In this document: positions 34,301 to 42,134 of the stretch, in pieces
How positions within the stretch are numbered: position 1 is the stretch's first letter
How the letters are laid out: each line of letters starts with the position of its first letter
IMG/VR virus record: IMGVR_UViG_3300024344_000033
Span: 1 to 44,586 of that record
Origin: a virus
Direction: 5' to 3' (one strand)
Length of the DNA: 44,586 nucleotides
The notes under the pieces: generated by a model
Seen by the model: the letters and a program-made list of their open reading frames with translations, nothing else
Databases searched by the model: none
Told to the model about the DNA's origin: nothing
Translations under genes and position numbers: made by a program

Positions 34301-37300
34301 AGATCCACTCATATCATCAATAGAAAGAACACGGTTACCAACTGATTCTTGATAATCCATTAGTATTCTACTAGAGAATATTATTTCATCCGAGAAGAAA
34401 GTAGAACCAATATCACGGGAGTTTTCTGTTACTAAATCAAAATCATATACACAATTTAAATCACCAACACCAATAATATCTGTAACTATATCAATAGAAG
34501 TAAGTTCGGTGCTTAGACCCACTTTCATTTCAGTAGGATCAGTTAAATTTGATTCTAATTGATAATCAGAGAATTTTTTAAATCCTAAAGTATGATTTAA
34601 AGTGCTTACTGTATCATTCCATTTTTCTTCTTCAACTCTAGATCTTATTGCATAAGAGAAGTTTTGATAATAAAAACTATCTTGCAATCTTTGCATATTA
34701 TAATTAAGAACACCAGAATCAGTTTGCCATCCATTATCTACCTTAGAAGTTGATTCCAAATCTAAGTTAGATTCAAAAGATCTTATAGATGATGCTATTC
34801 CTTGAGTTGTAGATGTTTCTCCTTTAATAATATCATTAACAATAAAATCTTTATTAGAAGAAACTTTTAATATTCCAATTTCAGAATTCCAAGACTCAAC
34901 AGTACCAGAAACAGATCCAGATGTTACAGTTTCTCCTTCCAAGTAATCATTAGTTCCTAATTTTATATCAAATTGTGGGAAATACTTCTCAGGGATAATT
35001 CTTCCTGATGAATTATTAGCATCAAAGGTTCCTGGGAATGTTCCGTCATCAGGATACTCTGCAGACATACTATAACTAATGGTCGCTCCAATTCCACCAA
35101 GATTAGCATCAACTGCATTTACAGTGAATAACTTATAATCATGATCAGCAGAATTATATCCTTTACCTGTAGATCCTATACCAATACTCACATTCTCGAT
35201 CATTACCTTATCACCCACTACAAATGGGAACATATCTGCAGTGCTAAATCCTACAGATAATTTAACAAAAGCATCTTTAGTAATAGTATTGAATCCAACA
35301 GTACTAATTCCAACACCATTACTATTTTGATAAGGAATTAATGTAGGATTATAAGATCTACTCATTCCTGTAGGATTCTTTAATATTGTTACATTAGTAT
35401 CTCCTAAAGAATATTTGAGATCTGCATCAGTAATAATTTTCTTAGTTCTTCCATCACGAATAACAAGTTTTGGTGCAACTCCATATCCACGACCACCTGA
35501 TGTTATTCCAATAAAGTCAAAAGAAGCAAGAGATACAATATCAATAATTTGAGGTAATAATGCACTTGGTTCTAGTGTAGAATCGGATGGGAAAGTATAT
35601 CCAATGTCTTCAATTTTTGTAGTTTTTATTTTACCGATAGAAGTGCTTATTGGTTCGATAACAGCTCCACTACCTACCGCAGAAGTAATTGTTGTAATGC
35701 CAGGTAAGGAATAATAATTTGTACCACCATTCTTTACTTCAATGTCCTTTATGGTTCCATAAGCACTTGTTGATGTAGTGGTATACTCTACATCAGTTAG
35801 AGTTCCTGCATAAGATACTTGCTCTGGAGTTACTGCAGAGGTATAAGTAAATGATGTTGTAGAAGCAGTGGTAATCTTTTGGTTTCCATTATAAAGAGAA
35901 GCACTAGATATAACTTCATTATTAGAAATAACTTCTTTATCTACAATGATTTCTTTTTTAACTGTTGGAAGATTTGCTTCGTAAATAGGATCAAGACGAT
36001 AATATAAAATTTCTGGAATATTTTTAGTTACTTCTAAAGTAACTTTTGCATCTGCAGTTATACCAACAGATCCTGTTCTAGTAACATTAAATCCTGTAGA
36101 TTCTGGATCATTAACCCAAACATTAGTAAAATTACCATCAGTATAGAAATTCAATTCAAAAGCAGAGTATTGAGTTCCTTGAACTGTATATGCTAAAGAA
36201 GAATCGGAAAGATCAAACGAAACAGTAGAATCTTTATAAACATCTAAAGGAGGGTTAATTGGATTAATAACACCTGCAGATGTACTAGTGATACCAATAG
36301 TAATTGGTTTAGATAAAGTAGAATTGTAATAATTATTAGATAACTTAAATTTATTACTGTCAATTCTTACAACAAAATATATCCCATCAGACACTAAACC
36401 TTCTATAGGACTGTCAGATGTATAAATGACCTTTTGACCCGTTACAAACCCGTGTGAGGTCATTGTAAAGGTGTCTGTGGTGGTATTAACTCCAGCAGCA
36501 GTAAATGACTTAGGAGTTAAAATAAACCTTCTATTATAGTCATTATATTTACCTATGACTGTAGTAGAAATACCAGGATTTACATCAACAGTTACTTCAT
36601 CATTATTAGTTAATCCATGAGAACTTGCAGCAGATACGGTTATTAGATTACGTGTCAGTTCTGCAGTAAGAGGTGTATAGTTTGTTTTAAGACTATGATA
36701 AACTCCAGTACCAATACCTGTTCCTACAGGATTACCTGCAAAGAATAAAGTACTAGAACTTTGATGAGTGCTTGCTATTCCAACAAAATTACCTGTTGTA
36801 CCTAAACCAACTCTAACAGTGGATAATCCAATTAAATCGCTATCTATTCTAGCAACAAATAAAGTATCTCCATCAGATAATGTTGTTATTCCACTAGGAT
36901 ATGAAGCACCTTCTTCTAAGACTACAATACCACTTCCAGTATTTGGAGAATATGTTAATTCATCACCAGTATTTAAATCATGTCCTGGAATATAAAGTGC
37001 CTTTGTTTGTATAAAGATTTCGCTGATTCCTGCACCTGGATTTGAGAAAGATAAAGTAGTCCCAATACCAACACCAGCAGTTGTACCTAATCCAACTGTT
37101 TCCGTGGGATTAAAGTAAATTTGTCTATTCCTATTAGAGGAATAGGTTGTCTTAAATCCTGCATTAACCGTTAATCTACGTTGATCCTGAAAGAAGAACG
37201 AACTAACTGTATGTGCAGCAGAAACTGTTCCACTAGCTGTTCTTAATATTCTAATTCTAGAACGTTCTCTATCTACATTTAAAACCTTTACCCTTTCTGT

Positions 37301-40300
37301 ACCAATTCCTAAAATATCATTAGCAGCAATAGAAGGATATGATAGATTTCCATTAACACTAACATAAGTGACTAATCCTGTTACTCCATCCGTTCCTATT
37401 CCAGAGGATGTGGTTCCAACACCAGTTACTACAAAACGGTCACTTCTTACTCCAACATTATAGAATCCTTCAATCTTAGATGAAGTGGTTGATAATCCAG
37501 ATACAACAATACCATCTAAATTCTTATAATTATGAGGGTTGTCTGAAACAAAAAGATAAGTTCCATTTTTCTCACTAGGATAAACTTCAACACCACTAAT
37601 AGAACTTGTAGCAACACTTATAGTATCAATTGCCTTTCCTTCAATAACAGAGACTTTTGCAACCAAACCTCTTCCTGAAGTATCATCATTATCAAAATTA
37701 ATACCATCTCCAACATTATATAAAATTCCTCCAGTTTCAATTCCAATTTTTTCAACTGAACCTGGACTTACTGATTTAATATCAATGGTTTGAGATAAAT
37801 CATCAGGAATGTACACATAATCATATTGTGTTTTTCCTTCAATTAAATTGTAAGAAGTAGTATTTCTTTTCCATCCAGAATTCTGTAAATCTATATTAGT
37901 TTGATTTGATAAATTTTTAAAGTTAAAATCATTAGGAATTGATCTATAATTTTCACCAATTAAATACGGAAATACTGGTTTTTTATATCTGTCAAAAGGA
38001 CCAGAACTTTCTGTAGCACCTGAATCGATTGTAGTAAAATATGCATAAGTTCCATTTGGATATTGAGGAGTTACGCAGAATCTTCCATTATTCTCATCAA
38101 GAATAGTTTCATCACTTACTTTATTATAAGAAAAATCTTCTACAAAAAATCCTTCAGGGAAATTTGAAACAGGGGGTCTTTGAGATTGTAAATCAAGTGA
38201 ATAACCCGATTTCATTTGAGTTATTATTCCACCTGATTTTTTCACATATCCATATGGACCATAAATTGGATTACCATCATATGCCCATCCAATAATAGGA
38301 GAGTGTTGATCAGAAGCAACCTCTAACCCATCAAGTCTCTTTAAATCTTTGTCTCCATATAAAGACTGACCTTCCTGGTTAGTTGCAAATACAGACTCTC
38401 TGAGTGCTCTAGGTGCATACAAATGAGAATATTGAAGACCATATCCTGTATTAAATTCATGAGCAATATATCCATCATCTCCTGTAACATTATCAAAATT
38501 TCTTTCAAATAAATTAACTCTCCAACTTTGAAGAATAGGTTTTATATTAACTCCAGATCCAGGAAAATCAATAGAAATAGTAGTAGATGCTTGATCATAC
38601 CCATTCCCACCATGAATAACTTTTACATCAGTAATTTCATTATTCTCAAAGACTGGAGTAATTACAGCACCGATACCATCACCTGATATAGTTAAAGTAG
38701 GTGCAGCATTATATTTCTGACCTTTACTCATTATTACAACTTCAGTAATAGATCCATTAACTACGACTGGTTGTAACTGAGCTTCTTTTCCTGATACTAA
38801 CGTAACTTGAGGTTCTCTGTTGAAGTTAATAATTTCAGAAGATCCATAACCCACACCTTGATCTATGAGGTGTATGGAAGTTATTTCTCCTCGGAATATT
38901 GGTTGAACCTTACATTCAAATGTTTCGGTTCCTACAGATGATATTCCAACTTCTCCTACTACTTTTACAGAAATTGAAGGATAATTAAATGTATGAGTTC
39001 CTACTCCTGCTGATGTAAAATCAATATATTGCTTATTATCATAATAGAAGGATTTAGATGTTGATCCGACACCTACTTGAGATAATTTAAAATTATTATT
39101 ATCTACTGAAGTAATATAATACTGAGTATCTGTAGAAAGTCCACCAATCACAGTATCTGAAGATTCTATGTAATTAACTATTTGACCAGATTTATAATCA
39201 TTCCTTGTAATAGTAATTTCATTAGAAGCAGTGCTTATTCCTGAACTTAAAGCAGTTCTCTTCTTATTTTCATATCCAGATCCTGAAGAAACAACAGTAA
39301 TACTATCTACAATTGTTTTTTTATTAATTGTATTAATAAATTGCTTTCCTATACCAAATGAAGTAAATTCAACAGTATTAATACCAGAAATTGCATCTAC
39401 TTGAGTAGGGAAAAGTTTAGCACTTGTCAATCCTACATTAGAAACAAAATATGTCGAATCTGTGCCTAATCCTCCAACATTTTGTTGACCCTCATTCTTA
39501 TATACGACTTCTTCAAAATTACTAAACTTATGATATGTTCCAAATCCAATTTCATAAGAATTATACGCATCAGTACCTAAACCAATATCAGATTGGGAAT
39601 TAAAGGAAACTGAATGAACAATGTCCTTCATATTTGCAGAAGCACGAGCTCCTATTCCATTCCCACCTTCAATGTTTACAACTGGAGTGTTTTGATAATT
39701 AAATCCAGAATCTAAAAGTCTAATTTCTTTAAGACTACCAGAAACTGCTACACATCCAGTAGCACCTACTCCAATAGTGTCACTAATATTTAAAAGAGGA
39801 GGATTGATGATATCATAATCACTACCTGTAGCATTAACATCAATTTTTTCAATTTTTCCATAATGAACAAAATTTCTTGATTTATAATTACAAATTTGAA
39901 CTCCATTTATAAGAATTCCAGTAAATCCTGGTTCTGTAGATGTTACATTTCCATCATTTTCAGGATCAGCAATTTCTCTCAATATTTGCTGAGATTCTAG
40001 AGTTTTAAACTTAAAATCATTTGGTATAAACTTACAATTGGTTACAGAAATAGAATTATCAATAGAAACAAAAGTTTCATTAAAAAGATCAACTCTACTC
40101 TTTGATATTTTTACATTATTTTCATCAATTCTATAAATGAAAAATAATCCTTCATTTGGAGGAATTCTACCTTCAACATTTTCACCATTTGCCTCTCCAG
40201 TAACAATATAATCAATATCTCCAGCGAATAAAGAAGAATTAACTTTTAGTCCCGTTTTTTTATTACCTACAGAATCAAAATACTCATAATTAACTTTTTC

Positions 40301-42133
40301 TGGAATATAATATACCTCATCTCCACTGTAGAAACCATGATCACCTATTGGTTTTATATTAAATTCACTTCCTTGAAATGTACCAGTAAATTTAACTGTT
40401 TGACCAAAAACATTAAGAGGTTGACCATTATATGTGGGTAATGAAGGAGAAGCAACTAAAAGAGTATCTTCTTTCTTATAAACATTTTGAACATTAGTGT
40501 TATAAATGGAACTTTCAGGAAAACTATTAGAATCTGCACTTAATAAATTACGTTTAAGTGTAAACGTCTTTGCAGAATCTAAACTTCCTTGACCTCTTAC
40601 AATTATAGACTTACTAGAGTCTATATTAATAATACTTGTTATTTTTTCAACATTTGTATCATCTATTATGGTAGCATTATCACCAAATCTAAAACAATGG
40701 TCTACATTTAAATTAAATTTATAAGTATCATCAGAAGAATCGATTAATTCGATACTTTTAACATTATAAGTTGGAGAAATATTATAAAACCAATTTTTTG
40801 CTTTAAATTCATTATCAGAAATACCTAAAGTTTTTAATTTAACAGTATCTCCTGCAGAATAGTAATAAGTATTATCAGAATAATTAAATTTGCTTAATAC
40901 AGAGTTAATTCTGACAGTTATAGTTTCATTTTGATTTAGATTTGATTGTCCATATGCAAAAGTGTTAATTCCGATAGTTGTAGCATCTGCAATATCTAAT
41001 GATAACGTATTAACACCAAAAAACTGTGTAGATGATTTAGAAGTATAAGAAACAATTCCTGTGGTTCCATCAGTGTAAGGAATATATAAATCTCCCCCAG
41101 TCGCAGCAAATCCTACAGTAGAATCTACATTAAGAACCGTAGATCCTGCTGATACTGCACCAATTACTCTAGTTGTTGGTTGAACATTAAAATCTCCGTA
41201 AATTGCACCATCAACTCTAATGTCTCTATTATAACCTGCATCAATACTAAGTTTATAATACGTCTGTCCATAACCAACATCAATTGGTTTAACATCTGTT
41301 ATGGGTGCATATGCTTTATTAATATCTTTCCCATAAGGTTGTTGAAATAAAGTAGATTCTGCAAGATTTTTAGGATCTCCACTAATAGCCTCTACTACTA
41401 AATCATCAGTAACCCTCCAGTGAGCATTAGAAGGTGTAAAAAGAAAATCTCTTGGTCTAACTATACTTACATCTTCATTATATAAAGCTTTAAATAATAT
41501 TTCAAATGATTTATCACTACCCTTGCTTAAATAGAAATCTTTTGATTGTTTAATAAAAATATTTTGATCTAAATCGCTATGAAGATCTCTAGTATCCAAT
41601 CCAGGAGTGAATTGACGTTTTACTTTTGTTAAAAATTTCTCAAGGAATAAATTACTTAAATTAGTAATTGTAGATCCAGATTCATGAGTCTCAATACTAG
41701 TATTTTCAAAAACTAACTCATCAGTAGTTCCCTTTTTCTCATAGGAGGTAACTCCACTAAATCCTCTTACACATCCAGTAAACTTTGAATCAGTTTTTTC
41801 AGTATATGTGATAATTTCATCATCAATCTTCAATAACCCATAAGTATCTGGAAACCCCTTTGTTCCTTGAGGGGATTCAACTAAATCAATAGTAACTTCA
41901 TTTTCACTATAACCTAAACTAGTACCTAGTATTACAGAATGAGTAAGATTAGTGAGTTTACTAACTTTGATATATTGATCAATATTTTGAATAAGATCTA
42001 AAGGACCACTTTGATACTCTTGACCTTGATAATAACTTTTTAAGAATTCGGCAACTAAAGGAAATTCATCCTGAACGTAATCAGGAAGTTGATTTTGAAC
42101 AATGTTGCTAAACTTGACTCTGTTTTGGGGCAT
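28349..42133 (-). CDS. 7: Giant gp7-like baseplate wedge protein (4594 aa) with YHYH-type domain
   Basis: This is the largest protein in the window, over four times T4 gp7 (1032 residues). Residues 199-222 (DFYLSKG then SFEILFKALYNEDV) match the T4 gp7 motif DFYSTKG then SYKFLFKVLYNEEV, which lies near the C-terminus of T4 gp7 but near the N-terminus here. Together with its place between gp6 and gp8, this supports the gp7 call. Residues 1275-1296 (SPIIGWAYDGNPIYGPYGY) and the GTYAYF segment (1361-1366) form a YHYH-type domain with its name motif changed to YAYF. Residues about 3500-3915 hold tandem FTC/YPR repeats of about 85 residues. Gly-rich repeats of G-x-G-Y type and G-[IV]-G-T words occur throughout. 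It starts one nt after gp6, with no promoter of its own, and probably runs on the gp25-gp6 transcript. Confidence 0.88.
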   Translation of the reverse strand: MPQNRVKFSNIVQNQLPDYVQDEFPLVAEFLKSYYQGQEYQSGPLDLIQNIDQYIKVSKLTNLTHSVILGTSLGYSENEVTIDLVESPQGTKGFPDTYGLLKIDDEIITYTEKTDSKFTGCVRGFSGVTSYEKKGTTDELVFENTSIETHESGSTITNLSNLFLEKFLTKVKRQFTPGLDTRDLHSDLDQNIFIKQSKDFYLSKGSDKSFEILFKALYNEDVSIVRPRDFLFTPSNAHWRVTDDLVVEAISGDPKNLAESTLFQQPYGKDINKAYAPITDVKPIDVGYGQTYYKLSIDAGYNRDIRVDGAIYGDFNVQPTTRVIGAVSAGSTVLNVDSTVGFAATGGDLYIPYTDGTTGIVSYTSKSSTQFFGVNTLSLDIADATTIGINTFAYGQSNLNQNETITVRINSVLSKFNYSDNTYYYSAGDTVKLKTLGISDNEFKAKNWFYNISPTYNVKSIELIDSSDDTYKFNLNVDHCFRFGDNATIIDDTNVEKITSIINIDSSKSIIVRGQGSLDSAKTFTLKRNLLSADSNSFPESSIYNTNVQNVYKKEDTLLVASPSLPTYNGQPLNVFGQTVKFTGTFQGSEFNIKPIGDHGFYSGDEVYYIPEKVNYEYFDSVGNKKTGLKVNSSLFAGDIDYIVTGEANGENVEGRIPPNEGLFFIYRIDENNVKISKSRVDLFNETFVSIDNSISVTNCKFIPNDFKFKTLESQQILREIADPENDGNVTSTEPGFTGILINGVQICNYKSRNFVHYGKIEKIDVNATGSDYDIINPPLLNISDTIGVGATGCVAVSGSLKEIRLLDSGFNYQNTPVVNIEGGNGIGARASANMKDIVHSVSFNSQSDIGLGTDAYNSYEIGFGTYHKFSNFEEVVYKNEGQQNVGGLGTDSTYFVSNVGLTSAKLFPTQVDAISGINTVEFTSFGIGKQFINTINKKTIVDSITVVSSGSGYENKKRTALSSGISTASNEITITRNDYKSGQIVNYIESSDTVIGGLSTDTQYYITSVDNNNFKLSQVGVGSTSKSFYYDNKQYIDFTSAGVGTHTFNYPSISVKVVGEVGISSVGTETFECKVQPIFRGEITSIHLIDQGVGYGSSEIINFNREPQVTLVSGKEAQLQPVVVNGSITEVVIMSKGQKYNAAPTLTISGDGIGAVITPVFENNEITDVKVIHGGNGYDQASTTISIDFPGSGVNIKPILQSWRVNLFERNFDNVTGDDGYIAHEFNTGYGLQYSHLYAPRALRESVFATNQEGQSLYGDKDLKRLDGLEVASDQHSPIIGWAYDGNPIYGPYGYVKKSGGIITQMKSGYSLDLQSQRPPVSNFPEGFFVEDFSYNKVSDETILDENNGRFCVTPQYPNGTYAYFTTIDSGATESSGPFDRYKKPVFPYLIGENYRSIPNDFNFKNLSNQTNIDLQNSGWKRNTTSYNLIEGKTQYDYVYIPDDLSQTIDIKSVSPGSVEKIGIETGGILYNVGDGINFDNDDTSGRGLVAKVSVIEGKAIDTISVATSSISGVEVYPSEKNGTYLFVSDNPHNYKNLDGIVVSGLSTTSSKIEGFYNVGVRSDRFVVTGVGTTSSGIGTDGVTGLVTYVSVNGNLSYPSIAANDILGIGTERVKVLNVDRERSRIRILRTASGTVSAAHTVSSFFFQDQRRLTVNAGFKTTYSSNRNRQIYFNPTETVGLGTTAGVGIGTTLSFSNPGAGISEIFIQTKALYIPGHDLNTGDELTYSPNTGSGIVVLEEGASYPSGITTLSDGDTLFVARIDSDLIGLSTVRVGLGTTGNFVGIASTHQSSSTLFFAGNPVGTGIGTGVYHSLKTNYTPLTAELTRNLITVSAASSHGLTNNDEVTVDVNPGISTTVIGKYNDYNRRFILTPKSFTAAGVNTTTDTFTMTSHGFVTGQKVIYTSDSPIEGLVSDGIYFVVRIDSNKFKLSNNYYNSTLSKPITIGITSTSAGVINPINPPLDVYKDSTVSFDLSDSSLAYTVQGTQYSAFELNFYTDGNFTNVWVNDPESTGFNVTRTGSVGITADAKVTLEVTKNIPEILYYRLDPIYEANLPTVKKEIIVDKEVISNNEVISSASLYNGNQKITTASTTSFTYTSAVTPEQVSYAGTLTDVEYTTTSTSAYGTIKDIEVKNGGTNYYSLPGITTITSAVGSGAVIEPISTSIGKIKTTKIEDIGYTFPSDSTLEPSALLPQIIDIVSLASFDFIGITSGGRGYGVAPKLVIRDGRTKKIITDADLKYSLGDTNVTILKNPTGMSRSYNPTLIPYQNSNGVGISTVGFNTITKDAFVKLSVGFSTADMFPFVVGDKVMIENVSIGIGSTGKGYNSADHDYKLFTVNAVDANLGGIGATISYSMSAEYPDDGTFPGTFDANNSSGRIIPEKYFPQFDIKLGTNDYLEGETVTSGSVSGTVESWNSEIGILKVSSNKDFIVNDIIKGETSTTQGIASSIRSFESNLDLESTSKVDNGWQTDSGVLNYNMQRLQDSFYYQNFSYAIRSRVEEEKWNDTVSTLNHTLGFKKFSDYQLESNLTDPTEMKVGLSTELTSIDIVTDIIGVGDLNCVYDFDLVTENSRDIGSTFFSDEIIFSSRILMDYQESVGNRVLSIDDMSGSFNSNPRATKYSVANTFRLDDIRAQKYITYVIDKRYTQQRQLMLVTLLHDGTFGYMNQYGRVESAYDQGSFDFQIAGSEGKLLFYPTKSSVNDYDITALAFNLNDNYLGIGSTALGGIADINTSSVKVPSGTQTTVVGIASTYRSVKVLVEITPDIAADEGFNKTEWEFTELNVIHDGSTVDLLEYGELTTTQGSYSDPGFGTFYPYISGKDLKVDFIPNAGIGTTCVVNTIQVAISSESSSGIATVDMNHAQIVARATSISSSGTPGITTIGQYSNDYDAAYFTVQVSDTTNNFYQMSEVIVVDNYIADPSETVTTYDTEYGNVVVNNASGLGTIGSIIDSDTGVVSLVFTPNASIDVEVKTCMNALKNVVANKDEITFTNATITSGLEEYFGTERDIKRAFNLTHDNKNIFERYFLANDANIVSVANDTITIPDHFFVTGEEVTYRHVGSAASGIGIAATDGFAGVGETTFLPETLYIVKVNADTLKIAETAQKALNVVPETVDITSVGIGTSHLFIAKNQNAKALLALDNIIQSPVVSTAVTTTLSENAFAVDNVIEFSGINSFFGADLIRVGSGNTTEIMKIEGIGIGSTNFIRVRREWLGSTLSGFDTGALVTKIFGNYNIVNNVLTFAEAPYGNVPLSSTTNPPDSRDWVGIATGSHFQGRTFMRSGETDSSNEAYTENYVFDSVSSKFNGIDNTFALQSNGANVTGIQTDTVILVNDIFQGNGSTYDYTISQVGSASSIVFTGTATSISSDPNGSNLPLGGIIVSVGSSEGFGYQPLISAGGTAIVGCSGTVKSISIGNTGSGYRSGIQTVNVSIQQESLTGTDIVAIGTATIEGGYITGTAVTNPHIFYKPRTIANVGYNSVTGITTIKTAKDHGLVLGNEVSLSGIAFTCDYSPRLGISAVGYNTMTGIMTVTTPTAHGYKTSGKTSVVVFTGLAFTCGLDGGTSTHYYPRGQDLAYDTSVAIAATDSTTITVDVGYSGRADQYTHSFVGVGTSAVIVGGDYNHQFVSAASSAVISGGDYEHTFVSVGVGTITIAGIGSTVVTDASYTASTGELVLTIGTGHTYTTDNLVGIGTSALIFTCSMDNNSSQKKYPRSTDPIIGIGNTAITATTDTTFTVNVGASPLVYFDVSNATYDANSGISTLTIGSHSLTTSTSIRLANDSLTFRCAMDDYCSLHTYPRSTDPGFSTALGITTTTADTISINVGVSTIVKYSVTDADYNATTGIMTMTIGSHTLKTGTNIKIATESLTFTCAKDGNSTTHRYPRKPDPTYGGTPVTKVNSTTQFEVNIGISTVESFYVGLGSVQAAIIAPRANNNSASKTDPAANTATVLDVIDSKTFITNTGISTLAHYYNRGGTLEKPLDVIFDDPESYSNLALEYASNSSGIGTAATIDVVVGQGSSIVSFVVQETGYGYGNGESLTVPIGGTTGIPTTSGYKEFLLDINETFSDEFTGWSIGLLDMLDNWDDDFDGSTKTFQLSDNGDLISIRSAKGSQINVQDVILIWINDILQVPGKAYTFDGGSVVTFTEAPKKDDTSKVIFYKGSGDQDVVAREIIETVKTGDNLTIESNYPQASYLQEDKRMVLSVDSTDIVSTNAYYGPGTTTDESFERPVVWCRQTEDKIINEKPIGKDRELYEPQIAPFGYITKTVGIGSTTIYVDQLRPLFNPQNERQDTTDLAFQNKVKFLNQGVKVGAAGTAIVSAAGTISSVDITDGGVGYTTATVSFASTVGVGTTTQAFGNVTISAAGTVTGIAITSPGVGYTHTNVPSVLISPPTYVEEINQVGAYSGDQGVIVGFGTTTISSKDQMIFDFYIPQDSFLREGAITGTAVTISGIGTNDIFVVRGSNVGNASTSITSVDSGSNTVGIGTSFIDNVYSVNTYEIVNRPSSVNSSGVGIGTTYCARVFATITSDFSWGGAGIETSNSYGTYSWGRIDLTSRAGLNSYTAYTEGGIGGITTSTIVERNAPLKFKEYKDI
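30390..31625 (-). repeat. Tandem FTC...YPR protein-coding repeats in the gp7-like gene
   Basis: The region encodes five FTC or FRC motifs; the last four are each followed about 12 residues later by YPR-x-x-D (YYPRGQD, KYPRSTDP, TYPRSTDP, RYPRKPDP). The last three units are in register with a period of about 85 residues and share T-I-G-x-H and N-V-G or N-I-G ends. A set of 18-residue repeats lies within it. Confidence 0.8.
31195..31330 (-). repeat. 18-residue minirepeats (H-x-F-V...SAVI-x-GGDY)
   Basis: Three consecutive copies read HSFVGVGTSAVIVGGDYN, HQFVSAASSAVISGGDYE and a partial HTFVSVGVGTITIAG. The 54-nt period is visible in the DNA as repeated runs such as accaccaataa or ccaccaacaatta. 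Confidence 0.8.
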
Positions 42134-42134
42134 T

